Source: Arthrobacter sp. PAMC25284
Lineage (GTDB): Bacteria > Actinomycetota > Actinomycetes > Actinomycetales > Micrococcaceae
Length of the DNA stretch: 64,000 nucleotides
Reading direction: 5' to 3'
Assembly (NCBI RefSeq): GCF_019443425.1
Contig: NZ_CP080382.1
Span: 434,001 to 498,000 of the forward strand
Shown here in pieces: positions 9,842 to 18,810 of the stretch; position 1 is the first letter of the stretch, and every line of letters begins with the position of its first letter. Position numbers and translations under genes: made by a program. Under the pieces are notes generated by a model, which was not told the origin of the DNA, made no database searches, and saw only the letters and a program-made list of their open reading frames with translations.

Positions 9842-11515
9842 CTAGTGGCTGAGCGTCTTCTGCGACTCTGAAGATTCGACAGCGGCGTGTCCGTGGCCAT
9901 GTGCGGCCTCGAGCTCAGCCGGGGTTGCCGGGGCGACCCGGTCCTCAAAGAACCAGCGCGAGAGCAGCGCGCGGCGCTTTTCCTTGCTGTCCACGACGCC
10001 GTTTTCATTCGGTTCCGCGGGGAGCGGAGCCGGGGATTCAAACCCGACCAGCTTGTAGCGCTTGTACTCATCCAGCGGGGCGTGGACCTCGATGAACTCG
10101 CCGTGCGGCAGGCGCACGATTCGTCCGGTTTCGCGGCCGTGCAGGGCGATCTCGCGGTCCTTGCGCTGGAGGGCCAGGGCAATGCGTTTCGTGACCACGA
10201 AAGCGATGACCGGTCCGACGAAGAACAGGGCCCGGAGCCAGTACGTCACGTCGTTCAGCGAAACACTGAAGTGTGTGGCGATGAGGTCGGAGCTAGCCGC
10301 GGCCCACATCACGCAGTAGAACGTGAAGCCTGCCATGCCGATGGCGGTACGGGTCGGGGCGTTCCGCGGGCGGTCCAACACGTGGTGTTCGCGGTTGTCC
10401 TTGGTGATCCAGCGTTCGATCCACGGGTAGGTGAACAGGACAGTGAAGACCAGGCCGGCCGGAACCAGCGCCGGAAGCAGGACGTTGAAAGCGAAGACGT
10501 GATCGAACCACACCTGCTCGACATGCCAGTTTCCAAAGGTGCCCGGCATGAGGCGCAGGGCGCCGTCCACCCAGCCGATGTACCAGTCAGGCTGGGTGCC
10601 TGCCGAGACGGGGGAGGGGTCGTAGGGGCCGTAATTCCAGATCGGGTTGATCGTGAAGAACGCTGCCATGAGGGCGATGACGCCGAAGACGATGAAGAAG
10701 AAGCCGCCGGCCTTGGCTGCGTAGACCGGTCCCAGCGGATAGCCGACGACGTTTCCGTCGTTGCGTCCCGGGCCGGGGTACTGGGTGTGCTTGTGGACGA
10801 CCACCATGAAGAGGTGCATCACGATCATGAGCAGAATCAGCGCCGGGACCAACAGGATGTGGAGCATGTACAGGCGGCCGATAATCATGGTGCCGGGGAA
10901 CTCTCCGCCGAAGAGGTAGAACGAGATCCAGGTGCCAACGACAGGGATGGACTTAACGACGCCGTCGATGATGCGCAGGCCGTTTCCGGAGAGCAGGTCA
11001 TCGGGGAGGGAGTAGCCGGTGAAGCCGGCAGCCATCGAGAGGATGAGCAGGACGCCGCCCACTACCCAGTTAAGTTCGCGCGGTTTGCGGAAGGCTCCGG
11101 TGAAGAACACGCGGAGCATGTGCACGGATACGGAGGCGACGAACAGCAGCGCCGACCAGTGGTGGACCTGGCGCATAAACAGACCGCCACGGATGTCAAA
11201 GGAGATATCCAGGGAAGTGCTGTACGCGACTGACATTTCGACGTTCTGCAGCGGCGTATAAGAGCCATCGTAGTGCGTCTCCGCCATCGACGGATCGAAG
11301 AAGAACGTCAGGAAGGTGCCGGACATCAGCAGGATGACGAAGGAATACAGCGCCACTTCACCGAACATAAAGGACCAGTGGTCCGGGAAGACCTTCCGGC
11401 CGAATTCACGCAGCATCCCGGACCCGCCGACGCGCTGGTCCACGAAGTCCGTAATGCGCCCGCCCTTAGTCGCGGCGACGAAGGCGGGGGTTTCAGCTGT
11501 TGACGTTGCGCTCAT
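9842..11515 (-). CDS. qcrB: cytochrome bc1 complex cytochrome b subunit
   Basis: Membrane core of the menaquinol:cytochrome c reductase, with two b haems. The 557 residues show the haem-ligand region RQVHHWSALLFVASVSVHM, helices around HILLVPALILLMIVMHLFMV, and the quinol-oxidation motif region near YGPYDPSPVSAG. The C-terminal extension of about 120 residues after the last helices is typical of actinobacterial QcrB. The ATG at 11515 gives MSATSTAETP and overlaps the qcrA end by 23 bp, so the genes are coupled. Confidence 0.95.
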   Translation of the reverse strand: MSATSTAETPAFVAATKGGRITDFVDQRVGGSGMLREFGRKVFPDHWSFMFGEVALYSFVILLMSGTFLTFFFDPSMAETHYDGSYTPLQNVEMSVAYSTSLDISFDIRGGLFMRQVHHWSALLFVASVSVHMLRVFFTGAFRKPRELNWVVGGVLLILSMAAGFTGYSLPDDLLSGNGLRIIDGVVKSIPVVGTWISFYLFGGEFPGTMIIGRLYMLHILLVPALILLMIVMHLFMVVVHKHTQYPGPGRNDGNVVGYPLGPVYAAKAGGFFFIVFGVIALMAAFFTINPIWNYGPYDPSPVSAGTQPDWYIGWVDGALRLMPGTFGNWHVEQVWFDHVFAFNVLLPALVPAGLVFTVLFTYPWIERWITKDNREHHVLDRPRNAPTRTAIGMAGFTFYCVMWAAASSDLIATHFSVSLNDVTYWLRALFFVGPVIAFVVTKRIALALQRKDREIALHGRETGRIVRLPHGEFIEVHAPLDEYKRYKLVGFESPAPLPAEPNENGVVDSKEKRRALLSRWFFEDRVAPATPAELEAAHGHGHAAVESSESQKTLSH

Positions 11516-12563
11516 GTACAGCACGCTCCCAGTAACTCGGTCCAACAGGTTCGTGGAAGTCGCTTGTGGCGACGAGATAGCCCTCGGCATCGACCGCGAT
11601 CGGAAGCTGCGGGAGTGGCCGGCTGGCCGGGCCGAAGATGACCTTGCATTCCTGGGTCAGGTCAAAGGTCGATTGGTGGCACGGGCACAGCAGGTGGTGT
11701 GTCTGCTGCTCGTACAGGGCAACAGGGCAACCGACGTGGGTGCAGATCTTGGAATAGGCGACGATGCCGTTGTAGCCCCAGTCCTCGCGCCCGGCGGAGG
11801 GGTTGAGCTTTTCCGGGTTCAGGCGCATGAGCAGGACAACGGCTTTGGCCTTCTCGTTGAGCTTGCCCTCTTGCAGTTCGTTCAGCCCCTCGGGGATGAC
11901 GTGGAATGCAGAGCCGATCGTAACGTCCGCTGCCTTGATGGGGGTGCCATCGGGGTCGCGGGTCAGCCGCTTGAGCTTGCCGTTCTCCGGTGCCCACATG
12001 GTGTGCGCGAGCTTGTCGTCAGGACGGGGGCCGAGGTCACCGAAGATGGCCAGTGCCGGCAGGGGAGCGAGTGCGACGGCGCCCAGCAGAGTGTTGCGGA
12101 TGAGTGGCCGGCGTTTGATGCCGGTCTCTTCCACGATGTCGTCGACGATACGGACCGCAGCCAGCCGGTCCTCCTCGGTGCGGATGGCATGGCGTTCTTC
12201 TGAAACTTCGTGGTCCGGCATCAGGGCTTTGGCCCAGTGCACGATTCCGGTACCGATGCCGAGCATCGCAAATGCAGTGCCAAGGCCCAGCAGCATATTC
12301 TGCAGGCGGATATCGGCGATTGTGCCGTCCGCGCCCAGGTCGATGGCGAAGTACGCCACCAGGAATAACAGGGTGCCAACAACAGAGCTCCCGAAGAGGA
12401 GGGCCACCTGCCGTTCTGCTCGCTTGGCGGCCTTCGGGTCCGTGTCAGCCAGGCGCAAACGATGCGGGGGAATTCCAGGATCCTGGAACTTCTCCACCTC
12501 ATTCTGACCAGCCCTAGCTACGGTGCCCGAGTGGCTCGGACTGCCGTCACTATGGTTGCCCAT
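11493..12563 (-). CDS. qcrA: cytochrome bc1 complex Rieske iron-sulfur subunit
   Basis: Carries the 2Fe-2S centre of the bc1 complex. The 356 residues have the three N-terminal membrane helices typical of actinobacterial QcrA (about residues 55-75, 90-110 and 165-185). The C-terminal Rieske fold has ligand boxes CTHVGC and CPCHQS. The ATG at 12563 has GAGG about 10 bases upstream; an upstream in-frame ATG at 12575 has its purine run too close. Confidence 0.95.
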   Translation of the reverse strand: MGNHSDGSPSHSGTVARAGQNEVEKFQDPGIPPHRLRLADTDPKAAKRAERQVALLFGSSVVGTLLFLVAYFAIDLGADGTIADIRLQNMLLGLGTAFAMLGIGTGIVHWAKALMPDHEVSEERHAIRTEEDRLAAVRIVDDIVEETGIKRRPLIRNTLLGAVALAPLPALAIFGDLGPRPDDKLAHTMWAPENGKLKRLTRDPDGTPIKAADVTIGSAFHVIPEGLNELQEGKLNEKAKAVVLLMRLNPEKLNPSAGREDWGYNGIVAYSKICTHVGCPVALYEQQTHHLLCPCHQSTFDLTQECKVIFGPASRPLPQLPIAVDAEGYLVATSDFHEPVGPSYWERAVHERNVNS

Positions 12564-12663
12564 GATTCGCCTCATCCTTCTCTCGTCTCGACGTGTGCCG
12601 AGTTAGTTTTCAATTCAAACTGCTGAGCGGTCAGCAGAAAATTATGACAGGTGCAGGGTCCGC

Positions 12664-13452
12664 TTAGGACGTCCGGGACGTCAGCCAGATCGTGAACGCG
12701 ATAATGACGCCCAGACCGGCAATCCATACGAAGAGACCTTCGGAGACCGGACCCAAGGCACCAAGATCGGCTCCGCCGGGAGAACCGTTGGCTTCAATCT
12801 GCTTCAGGAACGTGATGATGTCGCGTTTGCCCTCGGGGGTGATGTTCGCATCGCTGAAGACGGGCATGTTCTGCGGCCCTGTCACCATGGCCTCGTAGAT
12901 GTGCGTTCCTGATACGCCGGCCAGGCCCGGTGCAAACTTGCCCCGGGTCAGTGCGCCTCCCGCGGCGGCAGCGTTGTGGCACATGGCGCAGTTGGTGCGG
13001 AAAAGTTCGCCGCCCTTGGCCGAATCACCTTGTTCGTCAAGGAGGCCCGCTTCCGGGATGGACGGGCCGGGGCCGAGGGTGGCAACGTAGGCTGCGAGCT
13101 GCCGGGTCTGTTCTTCGTTGAACTGGGCAGGCTTCTGCATGGCCTGCGGGCCGTTCATCTGCATGGGCATACGACCGGTACCGACCTGGAAGTCAACGGC
13201 GGCTGCACCAACGCCGACCAGCGAAGGCCCGGCCGTTGATCCGCTTGCACCCATGCCGTGGCAGGTGGCGCAGTTGGCGGCAAACAACTTGCCGCCCTCC
13301 TCTACGTCGCTTGCACTGAAGCTTGTGGTGTCGGCCTTGGCCTGATTGACGGTGGTGGTGACGGCGTACAGCCCACCAGTGACCAAGAGGCCCAGCAACA
13401 GCAATGCAATGGCTGCCAGTGGGTGACGTCGCTTTTGCGAGAGTGCCTTCAC
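12664..13452 (-). CDS. qcrC: dihaem cytochrome c subunit of bc1 complex
   Basis: Dihaem cytochrome c that replaces soluble cytochrome c by wiring bc1 directly to the aa3 oxidase. The 262 residues have an N-terminal signal/anchor, two c-haem sites (CATCH and CAMCH) each with a downstream Met region (RMPMQM, NMPVF), and a C-terminal membrane anchor (VWIAGLGVIIAFTIWL). The GTG start at 13452 begins MKALSQKRRH. It lies between ctaE and qcrA in the order ctaE-qcrC-qcrA-qcrB. Confidence 0.95.
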   Translation of the reverse strand: MKALSQKRRHPLAAIALLLLGLLVTGGLYAVTTTVNQAKADTTSFSASDVEEGGKLFAANCATCHGMGASGSTAGPSLVGVGAAAVDFQVGTGRMPMQMNGPQAMQKPAQFNEEQTRQLAAYVATLGPGPSIPEAGLLDEQGDSAKGGELFRTNCAMCHNAAAAGGALTRGKFAPGLAGVSGTHIYEAMVTGPQNMPVFSDANITPEGKRDIITFLKQIEANGSPGGADLGALGPVSEGLFVWIAGLGVIIAFTIWLTSRTS

Positions 13453-13539
13453 GTGGTGGTTCCTTTATTCGATCCTGCGTGGGCTCCGGGAGCCGATTCT
13501 TGAAATTCTACCTCTTGTAGAAAGAGTGTCTAGTCCTGG

Positions 13540-14178
13540 TTATTTGAGGACGTAGATGACCAGGAAGAGGCCGATCCACACAACGTCCACGAAGTGCCAG
13601 TAGTACGAGGTGACAATCGCCGACGTTGCCTCGAAGTGGCCGAATTTCTTCGCAGCGAAGGAGCGTCCGATGATCAGCAGGAAGGCGATCAGTCCGCCGA
13701 TGACGTGCAGGCCGTGGAAGCCGGTGGTCATGTAGAAAGCGGAGCCGTAGGCGTTGCTCGAGAGCGAAACGTGCTCGGAAACGAGCATGGCGTACTCGGT
13801 GGTCTGGCCGGCGACGAAGATCGCCCCCATGATGAACGTCAGGATGAACCATCCGTTCATGCCCCAGCGGGTGAAGCTGAGTCGGCCTCCGCTCCGTCGC
13901 GGCTGAAGCCGCTCAGCGGCGAAGACGCCCATTTGGCAAGTAAAGGAACTGGCCACGAGGATGATGGTGTTTACGAGCGCGAACGGGAAGTTGAGCTTGG
14001 CTGTCTCTTCGGCCCACATCTGTCCGGAGGTCGAACGGAGTGTGAAGTACATGGCGAAGAGACCGGCGAAGAACATCAACTCACTGGACAGCCACACTAC
14101 GGTTCCTACAGAAACCATGTTTGGGCGGTTCAGCGTCGGGTGCGCCGGGGTACTGGGGGCATGGGTCGCAGATGTCAC
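13540..14178 (-). CDS. ctaE: cytochrome c oxidase subunit III
   Basis: Membrane subunit of the aa3 oxidase, 212 residues, with five helices. Landmarks are [20 protein letters not shown], the conserved [16 protein letters not shown] and the final [15 protein letters not shown]. It heads the ctaE-qcrCAB operon. The GTG at 14178 has no ribosome site, but a -10-like CATAAT ends 6 bases upstream, so the message may be leaderless. Confidence 0.94.
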   Translation of the reverse strand: MTSATHAPSTPAHPTLNRPNMVSVGTVVWLSSELMFFAGLFAMYFTLRSTSGQMWAEETAKLNFPFALVNTIILVASSFTCQMGVFAAERLQPRRSGGRLSFTRWGMNGWFILTFIMGAIFVAGQTTEYAMLVSEHVSLSSNAYGSAFYMTTGFHGLHVIGGLIAFLLIIGRSFAAKKFGHFEATSAIVTSYYWHFVDVVWIGLFLVIYVLK

Positions 14179-14184
14179 ATAGAC

Positions 14185-14214
14185 ATTATGTCTGTAAAAG
14201 TCCGTCCTGCCCAA
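14185..14214 (-). promoter_or_regulatory. possible leaderless promoter of ctaE
   Basis: Reading the minus strand: TTGGGC (14209-14214), an 18-base spacer, CATAAT (14185-14190), then 6 bases to the GTG start. This spacing puts transcription at or next to the start codon. The -10 box sits inside the palindrome AGACATTATGTCT (14181-14193). Inferred from pattern only. Confidence 0.4.
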
Positions 14215-14289
14215 CACGAACCGCGTTTCGCGGGGACTTTTTCTACAAAGACGCGAATTCGCGCGGCAAAGTTCTTTGACTCGTTCACA

Positions 14290-14320
14290 TTGGTCATTGC
14301 AGGGGGCCGCTCGATAGCAT
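14290..14320 (+). promoter_or_regulatory. possible leaderless promoter of trpD
   Basis: TTGGTC (14290-14295), 19-base spacer and TAGCAT (14315-14320), ending 6 bases before the trpD GTG. The only purine-rich run (GGGAG) touches the start codon, too close for a normal ribosome site. This agrees with leaderless initiation. Confidence 0.3.
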
Positions 14321-14326
14321 CGGGAG

Positions 14327-15385
14327 GTGACTTCTCCGGCATCTGCACAGACGGCAGGCAACACCTGGCCCCGGCTCATCAACGCCCTTATCAACGGCAC
14401 GGACCTTTCCGCGGGCGATACAGAGTGGGCCATGAACTCCATCATGTCCGGCGAGGCCAGCCCGGTGCAGGTGGGTGGCTTCCTTGTGGCACTGCGGTCC
14501 AAGGGGGAGACCGTGGATGAACTGGTGGGTCTGGTTGACGCGATGCTCGCTCACGCCAACCCAATCGACGTTGCCGGTGAAAAGCTTGACATCGTCGGCA
14601 CGGGCGGTGACCAGCAGAACACGGTCAATATCTCGACCATGGCCGCACTGATCGCCGCCGGTGCAGGCGCCAGGGTCGTCAAGCACGGAAACCGGGCCTC
14701 TTCTTCGGCTTCTGGTTCTGCCGACGTCCTTGAAGTCCTCGGTGTTCGGTTGGACCTGCCCATCCCCCGCGTGGCTCTCAACGCGGAGGAGGCCGGAATT
14801 ACGTTCTGCTTCGCGCAGGCGTTCCACCCTTCGATGCGTCACGCCGCCGTCGCCCGTCGTGAGCTGGGCGTGCCGACAGCATTCAACTTTCTCGGTCCGA
14901 TGACCAATCCTGCGCACGTCCAGGCGTCCGCGGTGGGGGTTGCCAACGAGAGGATGGCTCCGCTGGTGGCGGGCGTGCTGGCCCGGCGCGGGGGCCGCGG
15001 CCTCGTCTTCCGCGGCCATGACGGCCTCGACGAACTCACAACAACCGGTCCGTCCAAAGTCTGGGAAATCCGGAACGGCCATGTCACTGAGTCGATGTTC
15101 GACCCACGGATGCTCGGCATCCGCAAAGCGACCCTCGAGGACCTGCGGGGCGGCGACGCCGCAGCGAATGCCGCCGTCGTCCGTGCTGTCCTGGCCGGCG
15201 CTCCGGGGCCGGCGGCCGACGCCGCGCTGTTGAATGCGGCGGCGGGACTGGTGGCCTTTGATCTCGACGCTGTGGGTCCCTTCGAGGAGCGGATGGCAGC
15301 GGCCTTCAAGCGGGCGGAAGAGTCTGTGTCCTCCGGTGCGGCGGCAGAAGTGCTGGACAGATGGGTTTCGCTGTCCCGCGACTAG
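14327..15385 (+). CDS. trpD: anthranilate phosphoribosyltransferase
   Basis: Second step of tryptophan synthesis, joining PRPP and anthranilate. The 352 residues show the PRPP loop [17 protein letters not shown], the KHGNRASSS motif and the anthranilate/PRPP region [20 protein letters not shown] with [13 protein letters not shown] start at 14327. It stands alone, divergent from ctaE, as is common in this group of actinobacteria. Confidence 0.94.
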   Translation: MTSPASAQTAGNTWPRLINALINGTDLSAGDTEWAMNSIMSGEASPVQVGGFLVALRSKGETVDELVGLVDAMLAHANPIDVAGEKLDIVGTGGDQQNTVNISTMAALIAAGAGARVVKHGNRASSSASGSADVLEVLGVRLDLPIPRVALNAEEAGITFCFAQAFHPSMRHAAVARRELGVPTAFNFLGPMTNPAHVQASAVGVANERMAPLVAGVLARRGGRGLVFRGHDGLDELTTTGPSKVWEIRNGHVTESMFDPRMLGIRKATLEDLRGGDAAANAAVVRAVLAGAPGPAADAALLNAAAGLVAFDLDAVGPFEERMAAAFKRAEESVSSGAAAEVLDRWVSLSRD

Positions 15386-15472
15386 GAGCGGATTCCGGCG
15401 CAAAGTTCGAGCAGATCCCGCCGGATTAGCGGCGGGGCGCGACACGGACAGCCGCGGCTGATGACGTGTGCG

Positions 15473-15754
15473 CTACTGGTCGAAGCCGAGCGCGAAGGCC
15501 GCGTCGAGGTCGTGCTGCGAATAAGCCCGGAAAGCGATTTGCGTGGTGGTGTGCACAACCCCGCGGACTTTCGAGAGTTTGTCCGCGATGGCGTCGGCCA
15601 GGTCCTCGTGCTTGGCAACCCGTGCAATCGCGATGAGGTCCCATTCTCCAGTGACGGAGTACACCTCGCTGATGCCCGGAATTTCGGAGATTTCCTCCGC
15701 CGTCTCCGGAATCCGGGAAGCGTCTGTCTTGATCAGGACGAAAGCGGTAACCAC
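15473..15754 (-). CDS. stand-alone Lrp/AsnC ligand-binding domain protein
   Basis: A 93-residue protein that is only the RAM (AsnC C-terminal) domain: AFVLIKTDASRIPETAEEI, EVYSVTGEWDLIAIARV, then a short helix and final strand. No helix-turn-helix is present. Such SraM-like proteins form oligomers that bind amino acids and may modulate full-length Lrp regulators. GTG start at 15754. It converges with trpD and lies beside DUF3054. Confidence 0.85.
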   Translation of the reverse strand: MVTAFVLIKTDASRIPETAEEISEIPGISEVYSVTGEWDLIAIARVAKHEDLADAIADKLSKVRGVVHTTTQIAFRAYSQHDLDAAFALGFDQ

Positions 15755-15802
15755 GTGTGAACCTTTCCGGATCTGTTGCGCCGTTGCTGCCAGCCTAGTA
15801 CA

Positions 15803-16225
15803 TCAGACCCGCCGACGCCGTGCCCGGAACCGGGTACGGCCGGCCGCTGCAAGCCGCCATCCGAGCAGGAGGAATCCGAGGCTGAGCAGCGCAACGATCA
15901 CGAACGGCAGGACAACCGTCTGCCCCGCTGCGGCGCGCAGGAGCATTCCGATGGCCACCGTGCCAAGCCACACGGCGACGCCGGCCGGCCAGAGGGAGAA
16001 GGAGTTGCGCCACACCCGAACGGCGAGCCAGGACACGGCGGCCCCTGCCAGGAACGGCCACGCTGTCGCGAAGATACCGGTGATGATGTCGCCGCGCGCA
16101 TGCGCGTCCCTGCCGATGCCGGCGAACAGCAGGATCATGAGGGCGTCAGAGACTCCGGCAAACGCGGTGTTCCGCGCTGCCGGTTTTCCGGTCGTGGACA
16201 GGGCCGGGTCAGTGGGCGAAGGCAT
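15803..16225 (-). CDS. DUF3054 membrane protein
   Basis: A 140-residue membrane protein with four predicted helices (near residues 25-45, 50-70, 78-98 and 103-125) and an Arg-rich C-terminus. The AGVSDALMILLFAGIGRDAHARG segment, with its charged DAHARG, is typical of DUF3054. Function unknown. It is transcribed away from the cysteine hydrolase gene. Confidence 0.82.
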   Translation of the reverse strand: MPSPTDPALSTTGKPAARNTAFAGVSDALMILLFAGIGRDAHARGDIITGIFATAWPFLAGAAVSWLAVRVWRNSFSLWPAGVAVWLGTVAIGMLLRAAAGQTVVLPFVIVALLSLGFLLLGWRLAAAGRTRFRARRRRV

Positions 16226-16370
16226 GCTCCAAGCCTAGTCGGGCTGCAGCGAGACCGATCCCCGACGACGTTCCAGTGGCGGGTAGGTGGGTGGAAGCGT
16301 AGCGGTCCGACCCGGATCCGCCTAGCATGGTGGACGATTCAGGAGCCCGCCCAACAGACAGGAGTTCGTC

Positions 16371-16925
16371 ATGACAACCTTGTCAGGCCGGCCCAATACT
16401 GCCCTGGTGGTGGTCGACGTCCAGACAGGCGTCGTGGAACGAGCCCACCAACGCGGCGCGGTGGTCGCCAACATCGGCACCCTCGTTGCCCGGGCCCGTC
16501 AAGAGGGGGTGCCGATCGTCTGGGTCCAGCACTCCGATGAAGAGCTCGCGCGGGGGAGTGATGCCTGGGAGTACGTCCCCGAGCTGAGGAGGCAAGAGCA
16601 GGAAGCCCTGGTCCACAAGAGCTTCGGCGACTCGTTCGAAGGCACCGCGTTGGAGGACGTGCTGGCCGCGGCCGGCGTCGGGCGTCTTGTTGTGACGGGA
16701 GCGCAGACGGATGCCTGCATCCGGTCCACGATCCACGGCGCCTTTGCCCGCGGCTACGACGTGACCCTGGTCAGTGATGCACACACTACGGAGGACCAGA
16801 GCGCGTGGGGGGCTCCGCCGCCGGACCAGGTCATCGCGCACACCAACCTCTATTGGCGCTACCAGACCGCGCCCGGCCGGACCGCCGGCGTCACGGAAAC
16901 CAAGGACGTGGCGTTCAGCGGCTGA
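16371..16925 (+). CDS. isochorismatase-family cysteine hydrolase
   Basis: Cytoplasmic hydrolase of the nicotinamidase/isochorismatase superfamily, 184 residues. The catalytic triad is visible: Asp16 in LVVVDVQTG, Lys83 in VHKSFGDSF and Cys116 in TGAQTDACIRST. The C-terminal AHTNLYWRYQTAPGRTA is common in the amidohydrolase-like subgroup. ACAGGAG precedes the ATG. The true substrate cannot be told from the sequence, and isochorismate itself is unlikely given the lack of siderophore genes nearby. Confidence 0.88.
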   Translation: MTTLSGRPNTALVVVDVQTGVVERAHQRGAVVANIGTLVARARQEGVPIVWVQHSDEELARGSDAWEYVPELRRQEQEALVHKSFGDSFEGTALEDVLAAAGVGRLVVTGAQTDACIRSTIHGAFARGYDVTLVSDAHTTEDQSAWGAPPPDQVIAHTNLYWRYQTAPGRTAGVTETKDVAFSG

Positions 16926-17174
16926 ACCGTAGGGCGCCGCCAGTGGCAGCGGGCAGCCTCATAGGCAAAGCCGGTCAAGGGTCTCCTGAAGGGCTGAGGC
17001 CATCTGGCCGTGGGAGGACACTGGCGGCGCCCAAGACCCTGTGGAGCGGAGAGTCGTAATGATCCGGGACCCGGGGCCGCCTCCAGTTCACGACCGCAAG
17101 GCCGGGAATGGCGACGAGGGCGTGTATCAGTAATCTGTTCACAGCGGGCCGTAGCCAACGCGTTGGGGTTCCCT

Positions 17175-17390
17175 TCAGTCCCGGTGCTCGCGGGTCTGCC
17201 CGTAGGGGACATCGCGGCTGACGGTGACGGTGTATGTCGTGAAGTTGTGTTGGGTGACGAGGATGCCGTGGCCGCATTCCTTCATGGCGTGTCGGCGGGC
17301 GATGTCGACGGCGGTGTTCAGATCGGTTTCGATGGTGTCCGGGTCGTTGGCGGTGATTTCCAGGACAACATCAGAGTGGTGCTTGATCAT
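17175..17390 (-). CDS. small conserved-looking protein of unknown function
   Basis: A 71-residue soluble protein starting MIKHHSDVVLEITANDPDT and ending DVPYGQTREHRD. It has strand-helix-strand character: VVLEIT, a helix TDLNTAVDIARRHAMKE, then GILVTQHNFTTYTVTVS. The purine run AAGAGA precedes the ATG at 17390. I do not recognise the family. The 237 bp between it and galE hold no recognisable gene. Confidence 0.6.
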   Translation of the reverse strand: MIKHHSDVVLEITANDPDTIETDLNTAVDIARRHAMKECGHGILVTQHNFTTYTVTVSRDVPYGQTREHRD

Positions 17391-17627
17391 CGTGGTCTCT
17401 TTTCTCAGTGGGAGAAGCCGGTTCTCGGTGGGCACAGGCTTCCAGGACGGGCAGGACCCGTGAGGTTGAAAGCGGTGATTCGAGCGGGATTTGCCCGACA
17501 TTCTCTGATGGGGCGATGGCCGGCCGGAGTATCCAGAGGGTTGGATCGGCGGAAGTATTCTTCCTGCGGATCTGTAGCCAGTCTGAACGGTCGGCGGCCC
17601 GAGCGCAACACCCGGCCCCAAATCAAT

Positions 17628-18761
17628 TCATGAGTCCCCCAAAGGGAAACGCAGGATCATGCCCGCGTCCGGGTTGCGCTGAGGAGCGAACCCGCCGCGC
17701 ACGCCTTCCGCAACACCGCCACTGCGGACGAAGCCGGCCGGTTCCTGCCAGCCGGCGTACCCCAGCGGGTTGTTCTTCTGCCAGCGCCAGTGATCCTCGC
17801 ACATCTCATCCACGGTCTTTGTGGTGGACCAGCTGAGGTCAGCCAGGGCCGAAGAAGCATCGGCCCAGAACGCGGGAAGGTCGCCGGTGCGGCGCGCCGT
17901 GATTTCACGGGGGAGTGGCCGGCCGGTGGCTTTCTCGAAGGAGCGCAGCATTTCCAGCACCGACGTTCCGTGCCCGGAGCCGAGGTTCCAGCGGAAGACG
18001 CCCGCCCGCGGCGCAATGTGGTCCAGGGCGGCGACGTGCCCAGCGGCGAGGTCAACAACGTGGATAAAGTCGCGCAGGCACGTGCCGTCCGGAGTGTCGT
18101 AGTCGCCGCCAAAAATCATCAGCTTCTCACGCCGGCCCACCGCGACCTGGGCGATGAAGGGGACCAGGTTGTTTGGGATGCCCTGCGGGTCTTCGCCGAT
18201 CCGGCCCGACGGGTGGGCACCTACCGGGTTGAAGTACCGCAGCAGCGCGATGTGCCAGCGGGGGTCGGCTGCGCCCAGATCGGACAGGATGTCCTCGACA
18301 TGTTCCTTGGTCCGGCCATAGGGGTTGTTGGCGCCGATCTCCATTTTCTCAACGTAGGGGACCGGGTTGTGTTCTCCGTAGACGGTGGCCGAGGAACTGA
18401 AGACGAGCGAGCGGACGCCGTGCCGGTCCATGACCCGGAGCAGGTTCAGGGTCCCGACGACGTTGTTGTGGTAGTACCGCAACGGTTCCCGGACGGATTC
18501 GCCGACGGCCTTGAGTCCGGCGAAATGGACGACGGCGTCGATGGACAGTTCCACGAAGACGGCATCTAAGGCGGCCTCGTCCAGCAGATCCACGCGGTGG
18601 AATGTCACCGCAGTGCCGCTGAGTTCGGCAACCCGGCGCAGGGACTCCTCGCTGGAGTTCACCAGATTGTCGATGACCACCACATTATGGCCGGACTCCT
18701 GCAGGGCCAGAACGGTGTGCGTACCGATGTAGCCGGTGCCGCCGGTAACCAAAATTCTCAT
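17628..18761 (-). CDS. galE: UDP-glucose 4-epimerase
   Basis: Interconverts UDP-galactose and UDP-glucose, closing the Leloir pathway. The 377 residues start with the Rossmann motif MRILVTGGTGYIGTH. Catalytic residues are in VFSSSATVYG (Ser) and NPYGRTKEHVE (Tyr-x3-Lys). RYFNPVGAHPSG and NLGSGHGTSVLEM are also typical. The ~30 residues at the C-terminus (GVAEGVRGGFAPQRN) are a little longer than usual. It is third in the galT-galK-galE order, 50 bp after galK. Confidence 0.94.
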   Translation of the reverse strand: MRILVTGGTGYIGTHTVLALQESGHNVVVIDNLVNSSEESLRRVAELSGTAVTFHRVDLLDEAALDAVFVELSIDAVVHFAGLKAVGESVREPLRYYHNNVVGTLNLLRVMDRHGVRSLVFSSSATVYGEHNPVPYVEKMEIGANNPYGRTKEHVEDILSDLGAADPRWHIALLRYFNPVGAHPSGRIGEDPQGIPNNLVPFIAQVAVGRREKLMIFGGDYDTPDGTCLRDFIHVVDLAAGHVAALDHIAPRAGVFRWNLGSGHGTSVLEMLRSFEKATGRPLPREITARRTGDLPAFWADASSALADLSWSTTKTVDEMCEDHWRWQKNNPLGYAGWQEPAGFVRSGGVAEGVRGGFAPQRNPDAGMILRFPLGDS

Positions 18762-18810
18762 AGTGCGATTCCTCAAAAGTACGTCGGTGGGTGCAGAAGC
18801 CGGGCGTCGC

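Noticed and set aside
9887..11233. A 448-codon open frame opposite qcrB
   Set aside because: Antisense to a well-supported gene. Its composition (Asp/Glu/His/Arg-rich, no hydrophobic core) is the usual antisense shadow of a membrane protein.
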